Part shown: positions 43,159 through 53,018 of the stretch, one piece after another | Position numbering within the stretch: the stretch's first letter is position 1 | Layout: every line of letters begins with the position of its first letter | Origin: Oscillatoriophycideae cyanobacterium NC_groundwater_1537_Pr4_S-0.65um_50_18 | GTDB taxonomy: Bacteria; Cyanobacteriota; Cyanobacteriia; Elainellales; Elainellaceae | Length of the DNA stretch: 64,000 nt | NCBI GenBank assembly: GCA_016208305.1 | Contig: JACQYI010000018.1 | Location: forward strand, 50,936 to 114,935 | Direction: 5' to 3' | Program-made: the position numbers and the translations under genes | The notes under the pieces: model-generated | Databases searched by the model: none | The model's input: only the letters and a program-made list of their open reading frames with translations | What the model was told of the DNA's origin: nothing

Positions 43159-43683
43159 GTGATCACTCTTCGCCCCTCTGCCGATCGTCAAACTCTCCTT
43201 AATCTTGCGGGCTGCTTTCCTGAAATGGATGTCATGGCGATCGAAACCTGTATTGCATTTTTGAATGCAACCGCAGATGTCTACGAAGCCCTCAGCGTCC
43301 ACTTTGCACGCTATGGGCTGTCAATGGGAAAGTTTACGCTGCTAATGCAATTATTTCATAGGGATCAAATTTCTGACGAGCAACAGGGGCTGACTCCCTC
43401 AGAATGTGCCGATCGCGCTGGGGTAACAAGAGCGACTGTCACGGGTCTGCTCGATGGGCTAGAGCGAGATGGCTGGGTCAAGCGCAAACCCATTCCGGGC
43501 GATCGGCGCATGTTGCGCGTAGAGCTAACCAAAGTGGGGCGACAGCGCCTGACAGAAATGTTGCCCGATCACTTTGGGCGCACTAGAGGACTCATGGAAA
43601 ATCTGACCTGTGCCGAAAAACAAACGCTGATTTGTCTGCTCAAAAAGGTGCAGATGGGCACACCCGCTCTCCTAGATCCCTAG
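43159..43683 (+). CDS. MarR family transcriptional regulator, 174 aa
   Basis: Winged helix-turn-helix: LTPSECADRAGVTRATVTGL gives the recognition helix, and LDGLERDGWVKRKPIPGDRR with MLRVELTKVGRQRL gives the wing with the DxR motif (GDRR). N-terminal and C-terminal helices provide dimerisation. The start is GTG at 43159. It is divergent from the caspase-family gene 110 bp away, which may be its target. Confidence 0.88.
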   Translation: MITLRPSADRQTLLNLAGCFPEMDVMAIETCIAFLNATADVYEALSVHFARYGLSMGKFTLLMQLFHRDQISDEQQGLTPSECADRAGVTRATVTGLLDGLERDGWVKRKPIPGDRRMLRVELTKVGRQRLTEMLPDHFGRTRGLMENLTCAEKQTLICLLKKVQMGTPALLDP

Positions 43684-43764
43684 AGTGCGTCGATCCTGTC
43701 GTTTTATGAGCCTCAAGGAGTTCTAAACGCGATCGTTGCCAGGTCGATTCATCAGATTATTTCC

Positions 43765-44809
<1,045 letters not shown>

Positions 44810-44938
44810 AGCTCCTTACGGCGAACCCCTGATTTATACCGCCAGTCTGGGTCAGACTGCAATGGGGTAGATGGGTGAATGGGTAGACGGGTAGATGGGT
44901 GGGTGAGTGGACGGGTAGATGGGTAGACGAGAGTTTCT

Positions 44939-44977
44939 CAATCACCCAATCACCCAATCACCCAATCACCCAATCAC
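44939..44977. repeat. 8-bp tandem repeat, nearly five units
   Basis: Unit caatcacc from 44939 to 44977 in the spacer between the GAPDH and PLD genes. Just upstream (44870-44928) is a G-rich region of related gggtaga/gggtgag units on the same strand, so the spacer is a low-complexity zone. Confidence 0.85.
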
Positions 44978-45000
44978 TAGCGCTATGGACTCAAATCCCA

Positions 45001-46452
45001 TCAAGATTTTCCCAAACGACAGCGCGATCGCTGCTTCTGCATCTTTTGTTGAAGATGAGGCGGAATTCCTAAAGCTGCGCCCTGGTAGAGGCGATCGAAT
45101 TCTTGCTGAAAATGGGCTGCCACAGTGGCGTTGTCAATCACCAATACATTCTCATCATTGCCGTCATTGGCAGCCGCACTCCAGTTTTGGGAGCCTGTGA
45201 TCACGATTTTGCCATCTATAACGCCCATTTTGTGATGCAGTAGATCGCCATCGGCCAGAACCGGAACCCCTACCGTCGTCAGCGGCTTGCGCCAGGGACG
45301 GTTCTCAGGTTCATAGCGGCAGCGATCGCCCGGTAGCGCCACCCCCATTAAATCCAAGCCTTCGCTGTACTCTCTATAGGCAAATTGTGGCTCGATTAGC
45401 GCCTTAATCTGCACTCCGCGATCGCGATTGGTTTCTAAAATATTGCCAAGGGCTTGATCTGAAAAGACAAACAGCGCCAAGTTGACTGTGCGGGTAGCCC
45501 GACTGAGGGTTCTGCCAATTAGCCCATTGCTGCTCTTTTGCCAGGGCAGGCGAGAAGAGGTGGGCGAAAACTGCACCGTGACCGTAGAATTTTTGGCAAG
45601 CGAGAAAGTTTTGGGCGATCGATAGGGTTTGTCTAGACCAAATTTGCTGTCGGCTCTGCCGCCAACGCCATCTCCCCACATCCAATCAAATTCTGTCGCA
45701 AAGTGCTGAGCCAGTTCAGGGCTGGTAATTTTGAGCAGATGATTGGCATTGCCTTGACTGGCGGGGGATAAAAAGTCGCCATGCACATCCGACAGGGTTA
45801 GGTTGGCAGAGCCGACTATGACCGTTTGCCGATCGATAACCAAAAACTTGTGATGCATCAAGCTGCTGCCTTTCGAGCCATCTGCTGTATCATCTATCAC
45901 CGGAATTCCGGCAGCCTTAAAGATCGTCAGGGCATCGCGTTCAGCCACTTCGGCAGCCTCTAACTCGCCATCCTGATTTTGGTCTACGAGCTGAACAAAT
46001 TCCTGATATTTTTGCCGATCGCGAGATTCCATACCCGCCAATTCTTGAGGCGTGACGCTGCTCATAGGACGGCTGTAGGTGTTTTCTACAATCACTCGTA
46101 CAGCTACCCCTGCTTTTTTGCGCTCGGCTAGGGCTTGCGCCACCTGGGGAAGATTGAGTTCATGCACCGCTACCTGAAGGGAAGATTGAGCCGATGCGAT
46201 CGCTTCAACCACCACAGCCTCCAAATCGTCCCCTAGACGCTGCTGCTGGCGATAGGGTTCAGTGTAGGAGGCCGACTGAGCATGATTGAAATAAACCTGA
46301 ATTAGTGGATCTTGCGGCAAGGGTGCCGCCAAAGTTGGGGAGGCGGGTGCAGGGGCTGAAGTTTGTCGCCAGAAGTTAAACCCTAGAAACAGCAGCAGCC
46401 CTAGCAACACTAGAAAAGTAAACCGAACCCAATTGACCGAGAGTAGACGCAC
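45001..46452 (-). CDS. Phospholipase-D-like protein with two HKD motifs and an EF-hand-like insert, 483 aa
   Basis: An N-terminal signal anchor (FTFLVLLGLLLFLGFNFW) precedes two PLD domains. HKD1: SLMHHKFLVIDRQTVIVGSA. HKD2: LLHHKMGVIDGKIVITGSQN. Between the start and HKD1 lies FVQLVDQNQDGELEAAEV, a calcium-loop-like DxNxDGxLxxxE sequence. The enzyme may be an exported or membrane-bound phosphodiesterase, nuclease or lipid-processing enzyme, perhaps calcium-controlled. Length fits two-domain PLD proteins. Confidence 0.87.
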   Translation of the reverse strand: MRLLSVNWVRFTFLVLLGLLLFLGFNFWRQTSAPAPASPTLAAPLPQDPLIQVYFNHAQSASYTEPYRQQQRLGDDLEAVVVEAIASAQSSLQVAVHELNLPQVAQALAERKKAGVAVRVIVENTYSRPMSSVTPQELAGMESRDRQKYQEFVQLVDQNQDGELEAAEVAERDALTIFKAAGIPVIDDTADGSKGSSLMHHKFLVIDRQTVIVGSANLTLSDVHGDFLSPASQGNANHLLKITSPELAQHFATEFDWMWGDGVGGRADSKFGLDKPYRSPKTFSLAKNSTVTVQFSPTSSRLPWQKSSNGLIGRTLSRATRTVNLALFVFSDQALGNILETNRDRGVQIKALIEPQFAYREYSEGLDLMGVALPGDRCRYEPENRPWRKPLTTVGVPVLADGDLLHHKMGVIDGKIVITGSQNWSAAANDGNDENVLVIDNATVAAHFQQEFDRLYQGAALGIPPHLQQKMQKQRSRCRLGKS

Positions 46453-46945
46453 AAGACGGTTGGGAGAAGCAAAGAACTGCTTTCAGTAATACCCAACGCA
46501 GCAAAGCAATTAACGTGAATTGCTCTACAACTCTTGATTGTGGTTCTAGCCTACGCAGGAATACGGAGGTTTTTGGATGTTCTTCCAGAAATTTATCAAG
46601 TTTTCACACAACTATGAATAAGGGTTGATGATTTCAGTTGTTATACTGATCAAAATATCCTGACGAGAATGGGTACATAGCTTTTTATACTCCGTACTCT
46701 TCCCACTTCAGAGAAATTGCAAGATGGGGCAGTGGTTCAGGGCATTGAAGCTCAGGCTGAGGCCGAAGCTTAGGCAGATCGACATGTTTCATTCTGCCTC
46801 CTTCACCTAGGCCGATCGTGTTTCAAAAGTGCTGTTAAGTTTATGGCAAGCGATGCTCTGCGTCCTTTGTCATAAGCTCAACAAAATATCTAGAACATCA
46901 CCTAGCCCTCGGCCTGAACTGTCAGACTCATGATTGGAGCGACAC
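46453..46945. other. Intergenic region, about 490 bp, no gene seen
   Basis: Divergent promoter region between the PLD gene and the 46946 gene. No open frame of convincing length, no tRNA and no strong hairpin noted by eye. It is more AT-rich on the left side. Confidence 0.5.
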
Positions 46946-47422
46946 ATGCGAGATAAGAGCGATCGATATCAGGTTCAAACAGTGCCCACGCTGGTTCCAG
47001 CCAAAAGGTTAGGCTCTTACTTGGTAGATGCAGGGCTATTGACCGCTGACCAAATTAACGTCATCCTTAACGACCAGCAGGCAACCGGAATGCGCTTTGG
47101 CGAAATTGCGACCGCACGGGGCTGGCTAAAAGAGCAAACGATCGAATGGATCGTTCAAAAAGTTGTGGAGCCAGAGCGGCATATGCCCACAACCTCTTCG
47201 GGTGCCGCTAAAACAGCCGTTCGCCCAACGCCAGAGCCTCAGACTATACGCCCCAATAGTCTCAACATCTTGCGGGAAACCGCAGCAGAGCCAGAAGAAG
47301 CAGAACAGCGGCGCAATCCCCCAACGGACACCAAAAAGCCCGCAGCTCGACGAGAGACGCCCATTTCTAAACCGCTGCCGCCCGTTAAGTCACCGGATGG
47401 AGATGTGAACTGGGTAGGGTAG
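46946..47422 (+). CDS. Small protein with a MshEN/GspE-N-like domain, 158 aa
   Basis: Residues about 25-80 (LGSYLVDAGLLTADQINVIL, then ATGMRFGEIATARGWLKEQT) resemble the N-terminal c-di-GMP/partner-binding domain of type II secretion and pilus ATPases, here without any ATPase. The rest is Pro/Glu/Arg-rich and probably disordered. It may be a pilus-related or second-messenger-binding regulator. Function is not assigned. The start at ATG 46946 is preferred to an upstream in-frame TTG. Confidence 0.65.
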   Translation: MRDKSDRYQVQTVPTLVPAKRLGSYLVDAGLLTADQINVILNDQQATGMRFGEIATARGWLKEQTIEWIVQKVVEPERHMPTTSSGAAKTAVRPTPEPQTIRPNSLNILRETAAEPEEAEQRRNPPTDTKKPAARRETPISKPLPPVKSPDGDVNWVG

Positions 47423-47455
47423 AAATCTGTTATTCCCATAACGCCGGGAGCTTTA

Positions 47456-47501
47456 GCGTGAATCGCGATGCCGCGATTCACGCCTGCAAAAAGCATGCAG
47501 G
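47456..47501. terminator. Two adjacent hairpins between convergent genes
   Basis: Hairpin 1: GCGTGAATCGCG-atgc-CGCGATTCACGC (47456-47483). Hairpin 2: cctgca-aaaagca-tgcagg (47483-47501). They lie just after the 46946 gene and before the converging AEC gene stop, so a bidirectional terminator is likely. Confidence 0.65.
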
Positions 47502-47517
47502 CCAGATGCCTATATAA

Positions 47518-48477
47518 CTACAGGGCGGGCGCAAACAGCCAGAGCCATATGGGCAACATGACCAGCAACACCAGAGAACCGATCGCTAAAGTCGTCACGG
47601 TCAAATCGCGATCGAGATCGTAGGCTTCGGCAATAACCAGCGTTGCAAAGGCAGGTGGCATCGCCATTTGCAGCACCAACACCAGCAAGGGTACCCCGGT
47701 GATCCCGAATAACGGCAAAGCTAAACCCAGCGCCAAAGGAACAATCAGCATCTTGATCGCAAGACTCATAGAAGCTTGCTGCACATTACGCCAAGATTTA
47801 AGCTGGCTGAGCCGCATCCCCAACAAAATCAGAGAAAGGGTAATCACGACCCAGGCGCAAACTCCCAGCCCTGCCTCGATCGGCGGTGGAAAGGCAACCA
47901 GACGCAAACCTAACCCCCCAAAAAAGCTCCAAAGCGCCGGATTTTGCACCAGCGCCTTAACTAGCTCACCGTGACTCTGAGACCCTCTGCCAAAGTAGGC
48001 CGCCATCACTACGCCTAGCCCATAAGCTCCCAGCGTGCTGCCCAGCGTATCGAAAAAAACAGCCCAGCCAAAATACTGCGTGCCCGCCAGCGTCAGGGTG
48101 ACAGGATAGCCCAAATAGCCTGTGTTACCGACCATTGCCGCTAGCAAAAAGCTGCCCTGGGTGGGTCGTAACTGCAAGTCCGATCGCCGCTGTATCCAAA
48201 ACCAGGCCAGCCCTGCCCCCAAGATTAAAGCGACCCAGCACACCAAGGGCGCTACCAATACTGAAGCAGACAGATTGGCCTGTCGCATGAACACCATAAT
48301 GCTCAGGGGCACCCCGACCCAAAACAAAAACTTCCCTAGGTAAAGCGGAATTTTGCGGGACAGCCCAGGGGGCAGTGGCGAATTTGCATGGTTTAAGATC
48401 AAACCCAAAAGCAGACCCAGCCCTACCCAACCCACCAGAGTTGCGTAGAGTTTCAGCAAGTTTTCAAGACCAGACAT
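47518..48477 (-). CDS. AEC family transporter (auxin-efflux-carrier-like), 319 aa
   Basis: About ten hydrophobic segments in two halves, beginning LYATLVGWVGLGLLLGLILN and including YLGYPVTLTLAGTQYFGW with the conserved NTGYLGYP, typical of this bile-acid/auxin carrier fold, and ending LVLVLQMAMPPAFATLVIAE. Substrates in bacteria are usually small organic acids such as malonate or malate. No partner gene is adjacent. Start at ATG 48477 gives a normal N-terminus. Confidence 0.85.
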   Translation of the reverse strand: MSGLENLLKLYATLVGWVGLGLLLGLILNHANSPLPPGLSRKIPLYLGKFLFWVGVPLSIMVFMRQANLSASVLVAPLVCWVALILGAGLAWFWIQRRSDLQLRPTQGSFLLAAMVGNTGYLGYPVTLTLAGTQYFGWAVFFDTLGSTLGAYGLGVVMAAYFGRGSQSHGELVKALVQNPALWSFFGGLGLRLVAFPPPIEAGLGVCAWVVITLSLILLGMRLSQLKSWRNVQQASMSLAIKMLIVPLALGLALPLFGITGVPLLVLVLQMAMPPAFATLVIAEAYDLDRDLTVTTLAIGSLVLLVMLPIWLWLFAPAL

Positions 48478-48537
48478 CGTTCAAGACCCGACAGGGAACA
48501 CACAATTTTGGGATGCCCGTCAAAGCAGCCAGCCTGC

Positions 48538-50430
48538 TCAAATGACATCCTTACGCAACGCAGAAATATCCCAGGCGCGATCGGTATCCTGGGGCATTTC
48601 TCTTTCATCCGTCTGCAAGAGTTGCTCCAAGTCTCTAGCCAGTTGCCGCGATCGCGCAATCACAACCTTGTCATCCCCTTCCATCAGCGCCACATCGCGT
48701 AGGGCTTCTTCATCATGGCGCTTAAAGATTTGGGCGGCGCGATAGGCCCGATTAGAACGAACACCCAATAGCTTTAAGGCATCAACGCCCATATCCAACG
48801 CTGAACCAAAGGTTTCTCGTCGAATCACATCTACGCCATGCCGAATCAACTCATAGGCATGACGGCGATCGGTTGCCCGTGCCAGGATTTTGAGATGGGG
48901 AAAATGCTTGCGCGCCAGCTCTACCACTTCTAAGACTTTCTCGCGCTCATCGATCGCTACAACCAAAAGCCTAGCTCGCTCCGCTCCAGCAGCATGCAGC
49001 AAATCCAGCCGAGAGGCGTCGCCATAGAACACCTTCCACTCAAATCGCCGCAGCAGCTCAATTTGTGCCGGACTGTGATCCAAAACCGTAATCTGGCAGC
49101 CATTCGCCAGCAATAGCCGTCCCACAATCTGACCAAAGCGGCCAAACCCCGCAATAATCACCGGGTTTTCGTTGTCGTCAATTTCATCGGGTTCGCGATC
49201 TTCGATCGCCGCCGCAAACCGGGGTTGCACCACCTTTTCGTAGAAGATCATCAGCAGAGGAGTTAGCACCATTGACAAGGCCACTACGGCAATCAACGGC
49301 GCAGCCACAGCCGAAGTCAACACATTCGATTGCGTCGCAAAAGAAAACAGCACAAATGCAAATTCTCCCCCCTGCGCCAAGGCAAAGGCAAAAAGCAAAC
49401 TCTGGCTCAATTCCAGCTTAAAGAACCACCCCAGAGCCGCCAAAACCACAAATTTAGCGATCGCCAGCCCCAGCACCAATCCCAAAATTAACAGTGGCTG
49501 TTGCAGCAGCAAATTAAAGTTAACGCTGGCGCCCACCGAGATAAAAAATAAGCCCAGCAGCAGACCCTTAAACGGCTCAATATCGCTCTCAATCTCGTGG
49601 CGATACTCGTTGTCTGCCAAGACAACACCTGCCACAAAGGTTCCTAGTGCCGGAGACAGCCCAACCGCCTGCATGGCTAAGGCAATGCCAATGACCAGCA
49701 GTAGCGCAGTAGCCGTAAAGATCTCCCGTAGCCGCGTTGCGGCAATAATGCGAAACACAGGACGCACCAAAAACCGCCCACCGACAATGATGCCACCCAC
49801 CACGCTCATAACCAGCAACGCCTGCTGCCAGGGGGGTAAAGCCGATCCTTCAGCGGCTGGCTCTGCCGCCATCATCACCTGACTCGCCAGCAAGCTCACT
49901 GCATTGCCTTTCATCGCCAACAGTGGCAAAAACGCCAGGATAGGAATAACCGCAATATCTTGAAACAGCAGCACCGAGAAAGCCGACTGTCCGGCCTCTG
50001 TTTTAGTTAAGCCCTTTTCATTCAGCGTTTGCAGCACGATCGCCGTGGATGACATGGCAAGAATCATCCCTACGGACAGCGCCATCTGCCAAGATAGGCC
50101 AAAGAGCAGGGCGATCGCCGCCACTAACAAACTCGTGACCACCACCTGCAAACCACCCAACCCCAAAATGGGTAAGCGGAGCCGCCAGAGCAGTGAAGGT
50201 TGCAGTTCTAAGCCCACAAGAAACAGCATCATGACAACGCCAAATTCAGCGAAGTGCATGACATCTTCGCCTTCTTGCCCGACAAAGTGCAGTCCAAAGG
50301 GGCCAATGATTACCCCTGCAATTAAATACCCCAATACAGAACCCAATCCCAAACGCTTTGAGATTGGCACCGACAAGACCGCTGCCGCTAAGTAGATAAA
50401 CGCCTGAAAGAATAAATTCTCATTGTGCAT
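48538..50430 (-). CDS. KefB/KefC-type K+/H+ antiporter (CPA2 family), 630 aa
   Basis: Membrane domain with about twelve segments (AAAVLSVPISKRLGLGSVLG, then VGLELQPSLLWRLRLPILGL and the discontinuous-helix region) followed by a cytosolic TrkA-N domain with Rossmann motif VIIAGFGRFGQIVGRLLLAN. The C-terminus is short with no TrkA-C. Such systems exchange K+ for H+ and in other bacteria are gated by glutathione adducts. The preceding gene encodes a KefF-like flavoprotein and overlaps this gene by 11 bp, so they form one operon. Confidence 0.87.
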   Translation of the reverse strand: MHNENLFFQAFIYLAAAVLSVPISKRLGLGSVLGYLIAGVIIGPFGLHFVGQEGEDVMHFAEFGVVMMLFLVGLELQPSLLWRLRLPILGLGGLQVVVTSLLVAAIALLFGLSWQMALSVGMILAMSSTAIVLQTLNEKGLTKTEAGQSAFSVLLFQDIAVIPILAFLPLLAMKGNAVSLLASQVMMAAEPAAEGSALPPWQQALLVMSVVGGIIVGGRFLVRPVFRIIAATRLREIFTATALLLVIGIALAMQAVGLSPALGTFVAGVVLADNEYRHEIESDIEPFKGLLLGLFFISVGASVNFNLLLQQPLLILGLVLGLAIAKFVVLAALGWFFKLELSQSLLFAFALAQGGEFAFVLFSFATQSNVLTSAVAAPLIAVVALSMVLTPLLMIFYEKVVQPRFAAAIEDREPDEIDDNENPVIIAGFGRFGQIVGRLLLANGCQITVLDHSPAQIELLRRFEWKVFYGDASRLDLLHAAGAERARLLVVAIDEREKVLEVVELARKHFPHLKILARATDRRHAYELIRHGVDVIRRETFGSALDMGVDALKLLGVRSNRAYRAAQIFKRHDEEALRDVALMEGDDKVVIARSRQLARDLEQLLQTDEREMPQDTDRAWDISALRKDVI

Positions 50431-51058
50431 GGTGAGAGATCTCCGGCGTTTTGATCAGTTGCTCTAGCTTGTGGTTCAGATGTTTATGCTGCTGAATCTG
50501 CTCCCAGTCAATGGTGTCATCCCGTAGAGCAATTAGGGCAGTGCGGTAGTCGTTGACATGCTTGCCGATCTGGTCGGAATGACGCAATTCATGCGTTCCT
50601 TGAATCACAAACGGAGGCAGATAGTCCATGCCGCAGAGTCTTGCCGTTTGCTCAAAGGGAGCTAACAGTTCGCGAATCGTAAAGAAGTTGTGCCCTTGGC
50701 GGCAATAAGCCTGTTCACTGCCGCCTGTCGTGATAGCAGAAAGGAACTTCTTCCCACGTAAAGCAGTGCCGCCGTGACCATAAGCAAATCCCAGCTCCAG
50801 CACCAAATCTTGCCATTCTTTCAAAATAGCGGGGCTGCTGTACCAATAGAAAGGATGCTGGAAGACAATAATGTCGTGGTTTAGCAGGAGATTCTGCTCA
50901 AACTTCACATCAATATGCAGGTTGGGATATTGTTCGTAAAGGTCATGAACCGTGATTGCGTCAATTCCCTGAATGCCCTGGAGCAGTTGGCGATTGACCC
51001 AAGACTTTTCCAGTGCGGGGTGAGCAAACAAAATTAGGATGCGATTAGAAACGCCCAT
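50420..51058 (-). CDS. KefF/KefG-like NAD(P)H quinone oxidoreductase (flavodoxin fold), 212 aa
   Basis: Flavodoxin-like fold with the FMN motif ILILFAHPALEKSWVNRQLL, the aromatic FQHPFYWYSSPAILKEWQDL, and LSAITTGGSEQAYCRQGHNF. This family supplies the accessory subunit that binds Kef antiporters. The gene precedes and overlaps the antiporter gene on the same strand. Start ATG at 51058; no strong ribosome-binding site is seen. Sequence upstream includes an open frame of 68 codons with one hydrophobic segment that is not supported as a gene. Confidence 0.87.
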   Translation of the reverse strand: MGVSNRILILFAHPALEKSWVNRQLLQGIQGIDAITVHDLYEQYPNLHIDVKFEQNLLLNHDIIVFQHPFYWYSSPAILKEWQDLVLELGFAYGHGGTALRGKKFLSAITTGGSEQAYCRQGHNFFTIRELLAPFEQTARLCGMDYLPPFVIQGTHELRHSDQIGKHVNDYRTALIALRDDTIDWEQIQQHKHLNHKLEQLIKTPEISHHAQ

Positions 51059-51671
51059 TATTTTTGTAGGAGAACAGTAAGGTATACAGCTGAAGCACTC
51101 ATTAAAAATCCGATTAAAGACCTAATGAAGTGCGCCAAGTGAAGTTTGGAAACAAAATAAAGACTCTTTGACAAACCTTCAGTCAGGAACGATCGCCCAA
51201 CAGCGCAACGAGAAAGACCCATCTTTGTGAGCGTAATCTCTATTGCAGCAGCGTAGAAATCCAAGAAATTTTGTAATGCGATCGATCGCCATAACTATCT
51301 CCAGAATTGAATCAAGGGCTGAACGGATCAAGCCTGCCTCAGAAGTATTCGAGCAGAAGTATTCAAACAGAAGTATTCGAGCAGTATTAGATATGATTCT
51401 ATTTAGCACAGTATTCTCAAATCTGTTTGTCGTACAGCCGTCTTAGATACGCTCAACCCATGTTTCAGCCATACCATTGATGCTTTGACAAGGTTTTTTA
51501 GCAGGAGATGCAGCCTAGTCCTCTCCATTTATAGAGTTATGAAGGTAAACATCCTAGAGCATTGGCCGCCCAAATCACAGCCGTCCAGATAACGCCTAGC
51601 CAGCCGTTCAGAAATCCACTGCTAAACCCACTGCCTCGACACAGCCCTCTCTCCATCAAGCGCTCCCTGCA
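51059..51671. other. Intergenic region, about 610 bp, with a 14-bp tandem repeat
   Basis: Contains three 14-bp units (agaagtattcgagc, agaagtattcaaac, agaagtattcgagc at 51341-51382) plus a partial fourth. The 68-codon open frame 51058-51264 on the minus strand (one hydrophobic segment, stop overlapping the KefF start) is possible but unsupported. No other gene, tRNA or known RNA was recognised. Confidence 0.6.
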
Positions 51672-52268
51672 ATGTCAGTTTCTCAAGCCACTATCAAATT
51701 TCTTCAACAACCGACCTCCTCAGCCTGGATTGCCCAAGCGATCGCCCATCTCGATACCCTTCTTCTCGACCATTCTCACTGCGAGAGCAAAGCCGCTGGA
51801 GTAGCCCTCAACTTGATCTTTCGCTACCCCACTCACGCCAAACTGGTGCGGGCTTTAACGGCGATCGCCCAAGAAGAATTAGAGCATTTTGAACAGGTTA
51901 ATCAATGGCTCGATCGGCGGGGCGTAGCGCTAGCTCCGCTCGCAGCACCACCCTATGCCGCCGGACTCAAAGCTGAGATGCGCCGCTCCGAACCCGATCG
52001 CCTCTTAGATTCGCTGCTGGTTTCAGGCTTAATCGAAGCGCGTAGCCACGAGCGCTTAGGGCTTTTAGCCGATCATTGCCCTGAGCCAGATCTGGCAAAG
52101 TTTTATCGAGGCTTAATGGCTTCAGAAGCGCGGCACTACGGCGTGTATTGGACATTGGCAACCACCTATTTCGATCGCGAAACAGTCTCTCAGCGGCTAA
52201 ACGAGCTATCCATTGCAGAAAGCGCCTTACTCTCAACCCTGCATCCAGAACCGAGAATACATAGCTGA
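51672..52268 (+). CDS. miaE: tRNA-(ms2io6A)-hydroxylase MiaE, 198 aa
   Basis: Diiron four-helix-bundle monooxygenase that hydroxylates the isopentenyl group of ms2i6A37 in tRNAs reading UNN codons. The diiron ligands are in HCESKAAGVALNLI, AQEELEHFEQV (ExxH), and the later RSHERLG and SEARHYGVY. Family length is normal. No neighbouring tRNA-modification gene is seen. Upstream is the repeat-bearing spacer. Confidence 0.9.
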   Translation: MSVSQATIKFLQQPTSSAWIAQAIAHLDTLLLDHSHCESKAAGVALNLIFRYPTHAKLVRALTAIAQEELEHFEQVNQWLDRRGVALAPLAAPPYAAGLKAEMRRSEPDRLLDSLLVSGLIEARSHERLGLLADHCPEPDLAKFYRGLMASEARHYGVYWTLATTYFDRETVSQRLNELSIAESALLSTLHPEPRIHS

Positions 52269-52575
52269 CGCGCCGTAGCCACTTTACCCAAGACATTTTG
52301 AAAGGCAGATTCAGTAATGCCAAATTTGTCAGGACTACTTGACAAGCTTTGAGGCTTTATCCGAAGCAATCGACGGCTGAATTAATCCGAACTCCAGGCA
52401 TATCAAGCCTAGCAGTTTGTTTTAGATATAAATCCTTACTCAAGCGATCGCCTAAAAACGGTAGTTTTTAATACTGTTTTACAAAAATCCCAAGATTTGG
52501 ATGATATAGTAACTTTGTATACAGAAATTGTGCAGAAATGCTTTTTCGGCATTGAGCCAGATAGGGTTAAGAGAG
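52269..52575. other. Intergenic region, about 310 bp
   Basis: Spacer upstream of the 52576 gene; AT-rich toward the right with no gene seen. It should hold that gene's promoter. Confidence 0.45.
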
Positions 52576-53007
52576 ATGAAATCATCACCTGTTCAGAAGC
52601 GCTTTGAAACTTCTAACGATTCGCCGCGATCGCTACAGGCGGCCTCCAGGTTATTCAAAGGGTTGAGTCTTGGCTTAGCGGGGCTGTTGCTCGCTTCTCC
52701 AGTTTTGGCCCCTCAAGCCAGCGCTAATGTTCTATCGAGTCAGGCTGTTGGCTTTGAGCAAACCGCTCTAGCAAGAGTCAATACAGACCTTGAGCCAAGT
52801 TTAGGAACGCGCACGTCTCTGTTGAGTCCAGAAATTGACGAAACGCTAGCTAATACCTTGCTGTGGATGATTTATCTAGGCTTTCCATTGGGCATCATCG
52901 TGGCCGTTTGGCGCTATGATCAGCGCGATCGCGATCGCATGGCAAAGTTTATTGAGCAAATCGCAATGCTAGAGCGAATTTGGCAAAATCCTCATGCTCA
53001 CGAGTAG
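52576..53007 (+). CDS. Unknown small membrane protein with N-terminal hydrophobic segment, 143 aa
   Basis: I do not recognise a family. Hydrophobic segment 1 (LSLGLAGLLLASPVLAPQAS) looks like a signal peptide ending near Ala-Asn. A second segment (LLWMIYLGFPLGIIVAVWRY) is a transmembrane helix followed by a basic DQRDRDR stretch and a short helical tail. It may be an anchored thylakoid or plasma-membrane protein with a lumenal or periplasmic N-terminal part. The start ATG at 52576 is preceded by AAGAGAG. It converges on the CLC gene with 11 bp between. Confidence 0.7.
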   Translation: MKSSPVQKRFETSNDSPRSLQAASRLFKGLSLGLAGLLLASPVLAPQASANVLSSQAVGFEQTALARVNTDLEPSLGTRTSLLSPEIDETLANTLLWMIYLGFPLGIIVAVWRYDQRDRDRMAKFIEQIAMLERIWQNPHAHE

Positions 53008-53018
53008 CGCTCTTGTCT

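Noticed and set aside
51058..51264. 68-codon minus-strand frame whose stop overlaps the KefF start
   Set aside because: Composition is poor, the only hydrophobic stretch is short, and no ribosome-binding site or family is apparent. It is kept as a note under the spacer entry.
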